In this document: one piece after another, positions 37,360-44,778 of the stretch
Position numbering within the stretch: position 1 is the first letter of the stretch
Layout of the letters: each line of letters starts with the position of its first letter
Translations under genes and position numbers: made by a program
The notes under the pieces: generated by a model
Seen by the model: only the letters and a program-made list of their open reading frames with translations
Database searches by the model: none
Told to the model about the DNA's origin: nothing
Assembly: GCA_033721915.1 (NCBI GenBank)
Contig: JAWWAC010000010.1
Location: forward strand, 1-64,000
Length of the DNA stretch: 64,000 nt
Direction: 5' to 3'
Source: REBR01 sp033721915
GTDB taxonomy: Bacteria; Pseudomonadota; Gammaproteobacteria; Pseudomonadales; Oleiphilaceae

Positions 37360-39027
37360 TCAAGGGCGCCGGTTCGGATCCGGTGGACTCTCGGACTGGT
37401 AAATGACCAGGCGGTTCCGGCCCGAGGCTTTGGCCTGATAAAGAGACTGATCCGCGTGTTCCTTCACGGTTTCTATGGTGCTGCCGTGGTCCGGCCACCA
37501 GGCTGCGCCCAGGCTGATTCCGACCTTCGCGGTCTGTCCTCCGGTTAACGCCATTGGGGTGGAAATGGCCGGCAGCAGCCGGCTCGCCATCTGCTTCATT
37601 AGCCAGAAGGCCTTGTCCCGTTCGGTTTTCAGGATCAACACAAATTCATCGCCGCCCAGACGCACGGCGATATCACCAGTGCGCAGGTGCTCTCGCAGCC
37701 GGTCTGCCACGCTCTGCAGAACCTGGTCCCCTGCCTGATGTCCAAGGCTGTCGTTCACTCCTTTGAAGCCATCCAGATCCATAAAAATCAGAGCAAGCAC
37801 CCGTTTTTCCCGCTGCACCTCGGCCATGGCGTGCTTCAGGTACTGTTCCATAAAAGCCCGGTTGGGGAGTCCTGTCAGCGAGTCGTTATGCACCTGGGTT
37901 TCCAGGTTGCCGATGGTCTGTCGCTGCTCCTGGAGGCGAGCAACCATCTGGCGCATGGACAAGGAGAGCTGGTAGAGTTCCGGCGAACTGGGCTGGAGCG
38001 GTATGGTATCGCTCTGCTGGCCGGACCGGACCCGGTCCGCTGCGGAGGCCAGCCTCAGCAGTGGCTGATGCAGCCTTGAGGTAATGGCCCAGCCCGTTAT
38101 CGCGAAAATCAAGGCCAGAGTGAAGCCAACCAGAGCAATCCGCAGCTGCAGTGATCGCACCGGGGCGAAGGCGGCAGAGACCGGTTTGCGGCTGAGAACC
38201 GTCCAGCCCAGACCGTCAAAATCTCCCTGCCCGTCGGTGGCGGCATAACCGGTGAGGTATTCGCTGCCTTCTTCCCAGGGCCGCACGGTCCAGCCCCGGG
38301 CTCTTTCACCCACTCGCGGACGAAATTCAAGCGGTGAGATCACCTGGCCGATCATCGCTTCGGGCCCGAGTAAGACGGCTCCGTCCTGCGCCACCACAAA
38401 AAGTTCCGCCTCCAGCTGTGACTGAAGGTCCGGGAACATGGAGGTCATCACCTGCTGTGCCCATTCCCAGCTCAAGTGAACGGCCAGTACCCCCCGCAAA
38501 GTGCCGTCCGGCTCTCGCACCGGCGCGGCAATGTCCACAAACTTGATGGGTTCGCCACTGGGGTTGGGCAGAAGCCTGGCCAGCATTTTCGCTTCGTGCA
38601 CATCGCCCAGCCAGAGGGCCTCCTGGCCATTCTGGAAGATCGGACGGTGGGCAATGCTGATTCCCTCCAGAATGCCTCCGGTAGCGGCCATGACGGTGCC
38701 ATCCGGCCGCACAAAGCCAATCCAGGAGACCACGTCATAGCTCTGTTGCAACCGCTCCAGCTGACTGCGCACCGCATCGGGCCCGGCACCCAGGGACAAG
38801 GACAGTACCTGCCTGAGCAGCTGCACCTCTTGAACATGGGCGGCCATCTGCCGGTCCAGCTTGTCGGCCAGCTGGAAGGCGGCACTGGCCGCAGAAGCAC
38901 CGATATTGCGGCGGACCAGATTGGACGACTCAATGGAAACGATGGTGCCCAGCAGTAAGGTGACTCCGAGCACCAGTATAAAAATCAAGAGTGTGAAACG
39001 GTGACGCAGTGACAGGCTTTGCAGCAT
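37360..39027 (-). CDS. Membrane diguanylate cyclase (Cache-HAMP-GGDEF)
   Basis: 555 residues from ATG 39027 (MLQSLSLRHRF), preferred to a 59-codon upstream extension. A first membrane helix (about 9-28) precedes a periplasmic double-Cache-like sensor (to about 290), then come a second helix, HAMP and a GGDEF domain. The active site GGDEF at 458-462 is intact, and the inhibitory I-site RTGD is at 449-452, the standard five residues before it. It should make cyclic di-GMP under product feedback. No EAL domain. The ligand is unknown. Confidence 0.93.
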   Translation of the reverse strand: MLQSLSLRHRFTLLIFILVLGVTLLLGTIVSIESSNLVRRNIGASAASAAFQLADKLDRQMAAHVQEVQLLRQVLSLSLGAGPDAVRSQLERLQQSYDVVSWIGFVRPDGTVMAATGGILEGISIAHRPIFQNGQEALWLGDVHEAKMLARLLPNPSGEPIKFVDIAAPVREPDGTLRGVLAVHLSWEWAQQVMTSMFPDLQSQLEAELFVVAQDGAVLLGPEAMIGQVISPLEFRPRVGERARGWTVRPWEEGSEYLTGYAATDGQGDFDGLGWTVLSRKPVSAAFAPVRSLQLRIALVGFTLALIFAITGWAITSRLHQPLLRLASAADRVRSGQQSDTIPLQPSSPELYQLSLSMRQMVARLQEQRQTIGNLETQVHNDSLTGLPNRAFMEQYLKHAMAEVQREKRVLALIFMDLDGFKGVNDSLGHQAGDQVLQSVADRLREHLRTGDIAVRLGGDEFVLILKTERDKAFWLMKQMASRLLPAISTPMALTGGQTAKVGISLGAAWWPDHGSTIETVKEHADQSLYQAKASGRNRLVIYQSESPPDPNRRP

Positions 39028-39304
39028 GAGTGGCTTGGGTCCTTGTGGAGCAGGGTCAGTGTGCCCGGGGAGCTGTCGTATACCGAGTGGCCGTTCCAGG
39101 TGCTGAGTCGTTGGCACGGAGGAGGCTCTTGACGCGCAATGCACTGTTTCTAGGCCAAAGAGTCCGATTTGTCCAGACCTGTAATCCGAATTGAATCCGA
39201 ACAAATGTGCGGCTTAGCATCTTTCCCAGTTGGCCCGAAAAGACGGCATTGAGGCCGTTTTCAGGGCTCCTTCGTGATGACGTGCCAACCAGCAGGTGAC
39301 CAGA

Positions 39305-40234
39305 ATGAATACCGCCAGCATGCATCAGCCGGGCGAGAGCGCCGCACAGGTCAGGGCGGAGATTCCCATCCGCCATATGAACTTCCGCTTTGATGCCAGT
39401 GATGCCGATACCCGTTTCTATCTCAATGCGGAGCTGGCCAGCGCCTACTTTGAGGTGCTGTCCATTTTCCTCACTTTCGGCGAAGACCTGGTCATCGACA
39501 CGGCCCGTTACCACCGGCAGTTTCTCAGTGACCCGGCGCTGAAGCGTCGGGTGACTTCCCTGATCGGACAGGAAGCGGTGCACTCGAAGATGCACAACGA
39601 ATGGAACGAGGTACTGGCGGAGCATCGCTTCCCGGTGACCTTCTACCGTTTTCTGGCGAGCCAGGTGTTCCGCTACGGATTCCAGCGGTTTCCCAATCGT
39701 CTGCAGCTGTCCATGATGGCGGGGATTGAGCACTTCACCGCCGTGATGGCGGAGTTCTTCATGCGCCATGAGGCGATTTTCTTCCACACGGACGATGAGA
39801 AGCAACGCGCTTTGTGGATGTGGCACATGCTGGAGGAGTCCGAGCACAAGGACATCGCCTACGATGTCTACCAGACCCTCTCCGGCAGCTATTCCCTGCG
39901 CATCAGCGGTTTTGCCATCGCCTTTGTCACCCTCCTGTTTCTGGTGCCTCTTGGGGGGGTATTGGCCCCCTTTATCCGCCGGCCCCGCAACCTCATCAGC
40001 CGCGCTTACTGGAAGGACGTGAAGCGTAGCGTCGGACTGCTGTTTGGCCCGGAAAACGGCGTCTACGGTAGCACCATGGGGCACATCTTTGACTACCTGC
40101 GTCCGGGGTTTCATCCCAATGATCACGACAGCTCCGAGTACCTGGCCTATTACCGGGAGCGCCTGCTGGACCCGGACACCGGACTGCTCAGCCCCTATCT
40201 GGTGAAGCAATTCGTGCCCCGTGCCAGGGCGTAA
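39305..40234 (+). CDS. PF10118 putative metal-dependent hydrolase, ferritin-like
   Basis: 309 residues from ATG 39305. The family shows several Glu/His pairs spaced as in diiron helical bundles: IGQEAVHSKMHNEW, MAGIEHFTAVMAEF and WHMLEESEHKDIAYD. A hydrophobic segment (ISGFAIAFVTLLFLVPLGG) follows. Annotated generally as metal-dependent hydrolase, its reaction is not established. It heads a close-packed run with an SDR and a flavin monooxygenase (43- and 19-base gaps), an arrangement I associate with lipid or hydrocarbon metabolism. Confidence 0.85.
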   Translation: MNTASMHQPGESAAQVRAEIPIRHMNFRFDASDADTRFYLNAELASAYFEVLSIFLTFGEDLVIDTARYHRQFLSDPALKRRVTSLIGQEAVHSKMHNEWNEVLAEHRFPVTFYRFLASQVFRYGFQRFPNRLQLSMMAGIEHFTAVMAEFFMRHEAIFFHTDDEKQRALWMWHMLEESEHKDIAYDVYQTLSGSYSLRISGFAIAFVTLLFLVPLGGVLAPFIRRPRNLISRAYWKDVKRSVGLLFGPENGVYGSTMGHIFDYLRPGFHPNDHDSSEYLAYYRERLLDPDTGLLSPYLVKQFVPRARA

Positions 40235-40277
40235 TGGCCGAGCCGGGCCTCTCCAACTCAACCCCTCTGGAATCACC

Positions 40278-41111
40278 ATGAAGAATCCGTTCAAGCAACA
40301 CAATGCCCCCAGCCGGAAGGCCAGGGCGGTGATCACCGGTGCCGGCAGCAGCATTGGCCGCAGCTTTGCCCTGGAGCTGGCACGGCGCGGTGGCGAGGTG
40401 GTCTGTGCTGACCTGGACCTGGCCTCGGCCCGTGAAACGGTGGCGTTGGTGCAGGGGCTGGGCGCCCGTGGTCACGCCATCCAGTGTGACGTTGGAAAGT
40501 CCGCCCAGGTGAAAAAGCTGGCCGCCGAGTCGGAACGGCTGCTCGACCAGCCGGTAACGCTGGTGATCAACAACGCCGGCGTGGGCCTGGGCGGACGCTT
40601 TCAGGAACTCACCCTGGAGGACTGGCGCTGGTGCATGGATGTGAACCTCTGGGGGGTGATCCACGGCTGTCACTACTTTGTGCCCCGTTTTCTGGAGCAG
40701 GGTCACGGGGCCATCATCAATGTGGCTTCCGCCGCCTCCTACACGGCAGCGCCGGAGATGAGCGCCTACAATGTCACCAAATCCGGCGTGATGGCCCTCT
40801 CGGAGACCCTCTCGGCGGAGCTCAGGAAACACCGCATCCCGGTGAATGTGCTCTGCCCCACGCTGGTGCCCACCAACATCATCAGGAACGGCCGCATACC
40901 CGGGCGCTACGCCAAACTGGCGGATAGCGCCCTGATGAACTTCGCCCTGACCACCAGCGACAAGGTGGCCCGACTGACACTGGACCGCCTGGATCGGGGG
41001 CACCTCTACACCACCCCGCAGATCGACGCCCGGATGCTGTGGCGGGCCAAGCGCGCTTCCCCCGGCCTGTATGCCCGCTTTCTGGGCTTCTCTTACCGAT
41101 TTGTGCAATGA
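40278..41111 (+). CDS. Short-chain dehydrogenase/reductase
   Basis: 277 residues from ATG 40278. It has the classical SDR pattern: TGAGSSIGR cofactor loop, NNAG (LVINNAGVG), catalytic Ser in NVASAASYT and YxxxK (YNVTKSG). An Asp after the second strand (CADLDLASA) favours NAD over NADP. The long C-terminus (about 60 residues after the core) resembles lipid-acting SDRs. Second gene of the hydrolase-SDR-monooxygenase run; the substrate is probably a long-chain alcohol or ketone (inference). Confidence 0.9.
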   Translation: MKNPFKQHNAPSRKARAVITGAGSSIGRSFALELARRGGEVVCADLDLASARETVALVQGLGARGHAIQCDVGKSAQVKKLAAESERLLDQPVTLVINNAGVGLGGRFQELTLEDWRWCMDVNLWGVIHGCHYFVPRFLEQGHGAIINVASAASYTAAPEMSAYNVTKSGVMALSETLSAELRKHRIPVNVLCPTLVPTNIIRNGRIPGRYAKLADSALMNFALTTSDKVARLTLDRLDRGHLYTTPQIDARMLWRAKRASPGLYARFLGFSYRFVQ

Positions 41112-41130
41112 CTCTGAAAGAGGGCCTGAC

Positions 41131-42702
41131 ATGGCTGCAAGAACCGCAAAAAAGACCACTGCAACCCAAAGAAAGCCTGCTGGAGCCGCAAACAGGACGA
41201 CAAGAGCCAGCCAAAAGACGGCTTCCCAAGGGGTATACGAAACACTCATTGTTGGCGCCGGTGTCTCCGGCATCGGCGCCGCCATCAAGCTGAAAGAAGC
41301 CGGCCTGGACAACTTCCTCCTGATTGAGCGGGCTGACCGTGTTGGCGGCACCTGGCGGGAGAACACCTACCCGGGCTGCGGCTGCGATGTGCCCTCCGCT
41401 CTTTACTCCTATTCCTTCTCCCCCAGCAGCCGCTGGAGCCGACTGTTCGCCAGGCAACCGGAGATCCTGGAATATCTCGAGGCGGTGAGTGAGCATTACC
41501 GGATACAACCCCTGATCCGATTCAACACCGCCCTGGAAAACGCCACCTGGGATGAGAGCCGCCACCTGTGGGTTCTGGACACCAGTCAGGGGCAGTACCT
41601 GGCACACACCGTAATCTTTGCCACTGGCCCCATCAACGAGCCCCAGATCCCGGCCATACCGGGGCTGGAGAGTTTCACCGGGGAGATGTTCCACTCTGCC
41701 CGCTGGAACCACGATTACGACCTGACTGGCAAGCGCGTGGCGGTGATCGGCACCGGAGCCTCCGCCATCCAGTTTGTGCCGAGAATCCAGCCCAGTGTTG
41801 GTGAGCTGCTGGTTTTCCAGCGCACGGCTCCCTGGGTTCTGCCCAAGCCGGACATGCCTCTGGGGGATCGCACCCGGCAAGTCCTCCACAGGGTGCCGGC
41901 AATCCAGAAAGGCTGGCGCAACACCGTGGCCTCATCACTGAACCTGATCAACGTGGGTCTGCGCAACCCGACGTTGCTCAAGCCTGTGAATGCCGCCGCC
42001 AGACAGTTCCTGAAAGTGCAGGTCCGGGACGAGGCTCTGCGCAAGGCCGTCACGCCGGACTTTGATATCGGCTGCAAGCGCATCCTCTTCGCCAACGATT
42101 ATTACCCGGCGTTGCAGGCGGACAACAGCCGGCTGATTCCCCACGGGCTGGTGGCCGTGGAGGGCAACACCCTGGTGGCCGCCAATGGCGAGCGCCACGA
42201 AGTGGATGTCATCATCTGGGGTACCGGCTTTGAGGTGTCCCACCCGCCCATCGGCCGCAAGGTGGTGAATGAACGGGGTGATCGGCTCTCGGATCTGTGG
42301 AAGGACAGCTCTCCGGAGGCCTACCTGGGCACCACACTGGCTCACACCCCCAACGCCTTCCTGATGCTGGGCCCCAACGTGCTGGTCTACGACTCCTTCT
42401 TCCGCCTGGCGGAAGCCCAGATCGACTACATACTGGACGCACTGAAACAGATCCGGGCCCAAGGCATCAGCAAGTTCACCATCCGGCCGGAGGTGCTGAA
42501 AAGGCACAACAAGAAGGTCCAGAAACACCTCAAGACCACCGTCTTCAACAGCGGCGGCTGCCAGAGCTACTACCTGGACCAGAACGGCCGCAACTTCGCC
42601 GCCTGGCCCTGGTCACTGGCGGTACTGAGAAAGCGCCTGAGCCGCTTTGAGTTGAAAGACTACGAAGTGGTGCACCGGGTGAAGCAACCAAAAGCGGCTT
42701 AA
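41131..42702 (+). CDS. Flavin-binding monooxygenase, Baeyer-Villiger type
   Basis: 523 residues from ATG 41131. Residues 1-35 are a Lys/Thr/Ala/Arg-rich tail without family counterpart. The FAD Rossmann motif VGAGVSGIGA is at 41-50, the Baeyer-Villiger fingerprint FTGEMFHSARW at 182-192 (followed by Asn instead of the usual Pro/Asp) and the NADPH Rossmann motif VIGTGASAIQ from 205. It should insert oxygen next to a carbonyl using NADPH and O2. With the adjoining SDR it could form an alcohol-to-ketone-to-ester route, as in the mymA-type operon; this is inference. Confidence 0.9.
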   Translation: MAARTAKKTTATQRKPAGAANRTTRASQKTASQGVYETLIVGAGVSGIGAAIKLKEAGLDNFLLIERADRVGGTWRENTYPGCGCDVPSALYSYSFSPSSRWSRLFARQPEILEYLEAVSEHYRIQPLIRFNTALENATWDESRHLWVLDTSQGQYLAHTVIFATGPINEPQIPAIPGLESFTGEMFHSARWNHDYDLTGKRVAVIGTGASAIQFVPRIQPSVGELLVFQRTAPWVLPKPDMPLGDRTRQVLHRVPAIQKGWRNTVASSLNLINVGLRNPTLLKPVNAAARQFLKVQVRDEALRKAVTPDFDIGCKRILFANDYYPALQADNSRLIPHGLVAVEGNTLVAANGERHEVDVIIWGTGFEVSHPPIGRKVVNERGDRLSDLWKDSSPEAYLGTTLAHTPNAFLMLGPNVLVYDSFFRLAEAQIDYILDALKQIRAQGISKFTIRPEVLKRHNKKVQKHLKTTVFNSGGCQSYYLDQNGRNFAAWPWSLAVLRKRLSRFELKDYEVVHRVKQPKAA

Positions 42703-42945
42703 CCGATCGTCTGGTGCCCGGCTGATGACAGGGGGCTGACAGGGAACGGATCTCTGTCCCAGTGCCTACCTTGTGGGAAGTGCCTCTGGACCCAGTGCTT
42801 CGACCCTGTCCTGGGGAAACGTTTGCCTGGACAAACGGATCGAACGTTCCGAATAAGCCGGGTCAACGCCCTTTGAGCGGTATCCGCCAGCATCATTGAA
42901 CGCCGGGACAACCGGATGCGCCGTTGTTGGCGGGGCCCGGCCGGG

Positions 42946-44067
42946 TCAGTCCTGGTCCCTGGCCGGCGCAAAGTCTTCCTGAACCTCCTCTCTCAGCACT
43001 TCCACCCGGGCAAACGCGATATCCGGGCCGGCCCTGGCGCGTTTGCCCGGCTCCACATAGCGCAGATCGTAAAAACGCACCTCCCAGCCCCGTTCCGTCT
43101 CATCCACCTCCCAGTAAGGGTGGCGTGTCCAGTTGGCAAAGCCGCGTATGGATTCGTCCTTGAGGGCCTGGCGCACCACCGCGTCTGGCTCCGGCCGGGG
43201 CACCCGCTGTGAGCGGCCGTCCGGCTGGATGATCCGGTAGTGCCTGTCCTCCACCAGTATCAGGCGGTGTGCATGGGGCAGTCCGGGCACCGGATTGGAC
43301 TGCACCACCGAGGCCTCCGGGTAGCGCTCCGCCAATGTGGATTCCGCCAGTCGGGCCATGCCGTAGACGGCACCGATATAGAGCACCAGTGTGGCCAGCC
43401 CGGCCCGGGTCAGATGCTGGACAAAGGCCCGGGAAGGGCGCCGCCAGCGCAGCCCGATCACCGCCACCACCCCCACCAGCCAGAGAACCTTGACCGGGGC
43501 CGTTACCAGCTCACTGGTGATAATCAGCAGACTGGCCAGTGCGGCCAGCAGCAGCCAGCCCGCCCGGGCGGCAGGGCGGTGGGACCAGGCCAGCACCACC
43601 CCCACGCCCGTGAGCAACCAGACCCAGGGGTCGATAATGAAAAGGGTGTCGCCATAGAACCAGCGCCCGTCAAAAGGCATCAGCAGCCGCACCCCGTAGG
43701 TGTTCAGCCAGTCCAGGAACAGATGGGACAAGACGCCCAGATAGCTGAGCGCCAGTATGACGCCGGTGTTGAAAGGGGGTGCCTGTCCCCCTGAAAGGGA
43801 CGCCTGTCCCACAGGATGGCTGCGCCATCGATGCCAGAGCCAGACCAGCCCCGTGAGCAGCAACGGCAGCAGTATCAGGGCCAGGATGCCGTGACTCCAG
43901 CCACGGCGGAAGTACAGGGAAGCGTCGGTGCCGGCCATATGGGCGATCACATCCACATCCGGCAGGTTGGCTCCGGCCAGCAGGGTAACGGTGGCGTAGC
44001 GGGTGGTGCGCTTGAGGCCGGTCTCCGCCAGGGCGGCACCGAACAGGGTGTGTGCGAATGGGTCCAT
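42946..44067 (-). CDS. YdjM-like (PF04307) membrane metal-dependent hydrolase
   Basis: 373 residues from ATG 44067 (MDPFAHTLFGAALAETGLKR). The family motifs HTLFGAALAE, LLAGANLPDVDVI, RRGWSHGILAL and LSHLFLDWLNTYG supply His/Asp metal ligands among several membrane helices. A periplasmic or cytoplasmic C-terminal domain of about 120 residues follows. The loop between two helices contains two in-frame copies of the window's dispersed decamer, read as GQASLSGGQAP (43780-43812). The function of the family is unclear. Confidence 0.87.
   Translation of the reverse strand: MDPFAHTLFGAALAETGLKRTTRYATVTLLAGANLPDVDVIAHMAGTDASLYFRRGWSHGILALILLPLLLTGLVWLWHRWRSHPVGQASLSGGQAPPFNTGVILALSYLGVLSHLFLDWLNTYGVRLLMPFDGRWFYGDTLFIIDPWVWLLTGVGVVLAWSHRPAARAGWLLLAALASLLIITSELVTAPVKVLWLVGVVAVIGLRWRRPSRAFVQHLTRAGLATLVLYIGAVYGMARLAESTLAERYPEASVVQSNPVPGLPHAHRLILVEDRHYRIIQPDGRSQRVPRPEPDAVVRQALKDESIRGFANWTRHPYWEVDETERGWEVRFYDLRYVEPGKRARAGPDIAFARVEVLREEVQEDFAPARDQD
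43780..43812. repeat. TGCCTGTCCC repeat pair inside a gene
   Basis: TGCCTGTCCC (43780-43789) and CGCCTGTCCC (43801-43810), 21 bases apart, on the strand opposite to transcription. Both stay in frame and add a short Gly/Gln/Ala/Ser loop to the YdjM-like protein. Confidence 0.8.
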
Positions 44068-44283
44068 GCTGTGTCCTGTGTCCGCTACGGGTCTCCGGAC
44101 AGGCCGGTGCCGCTGATGGATGCCAATAATAGGTAATGAATCCCGGCTGTGCCACTCACTCAATCCGGTGCCCATGAGCACAACGGGCAGACCCATTCAC
44201 GGGGGGCGCCATAACCGTTAAGCTCGATGCTGACAGTCCACTCAATGACCGCATTCACACCAGCGCGCGCAAAGGAGAAAGCC

Positions 44284-44637
44284 ATGCACTACGCCATCGC
44301 CACCACCTGGGGGCCCACCGACACCACCCGGGCCGCACTGCCGTTTATTTTCGCCGCCTCGGCACTGCAGTCCGGTGACAGCGTGATGATCATGCTGTTC
44401 CACGACTCCGTTACCATCGCACTGGACGGCGCCCACGAGAAAATGGTGCCCTTTGGTCCACCGTCCCGTTTTGAGGAGGTATTCAACCACCCCAACGCGG
44501 AAGTCATCGTTTGCAAACCCTGTGCGGAAGTCCGTGGTCTGGATGAGAGCCGGCTGATCCCGGGGGCGAAGATGGGCGGCATGAATGACTTCCACGCCCA
44601 TGCCTCACGGCAGGACGCCAAACCCATCACCTTCTGA
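44284..44637 (+). CDS. DsrE/F-like family protein
   Basis: 117 residues from ATG 44284 (AAGGAGAAAG upstream). The fold pattern MHYAIATTWGPTDTTRAAL, FIFAASALQSGDSVMIMLFH and a conserved Cys region (VIVCKPCAEVRGL) fits small DsrE-like proteins. Some family members relay sulfur through a Cys; here Cys-x-x-Cys lies in the expected strand-loop. The specific role is unknown. Confidence 0.82.
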   Translation: MHYAIATTWGPTDTTRAALPFIFAASALQSGDSVMIMLFHDSVTIALDGAHEKMVPFGPPSRFEEVFNHPNAEVIVCKPCAEVRGLDESRLIPGAKMGGMNDFHAHASRQDAKPITF

Positions 44638-44704
44638 CCATGGCGCAGCCGCTGTAGCCGCAGGCAGGTTCCTTAGGGGAGAGCCATCTTTAACAGGAAT
44701 CACT

Positions 44705-44733
44705 TTGAAAATGATTCTTGTTTAGAATAATAT
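44705..44733 (+). promoter_or_regulatory. Promoter overlapped by a Fur-like box
   Basis: TTGAAA (44705-44710) and TAATAT (44728-44733) with 17-base spacing, 45 bases upstream of the receptor ATG. TGAAAATGATTCTTG (44706-44720) resembles the Fur core TGATAATGATTATCA and overlaps the -35, so Fur with Fe2+ would block transcription. Confidence 0.6.
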
Positions 44734-44778
44734 TGCCACCTATTCATTCTCTTAGTTCCATTGATAGGACTCCCTGAC

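Noticed and set aside
37368..37384. tRNA T-arm-like sequence GCCGGTTCGGATCCGGT
   Set aside because: It folds as a 5-bp stem with a 7-base loop, but no acceptor stem, D-arm or anticodon arm is found around it, and it encodes the last residues of the diguanylate cyclase.
37196..37498. 100-codon minus-strand and 62-codon plus-strand frames upstream of the diguanylate cyclase end
   Set aside because: They overlap the cyclase 3' end, have no ribosome site, domain or consistent composition.
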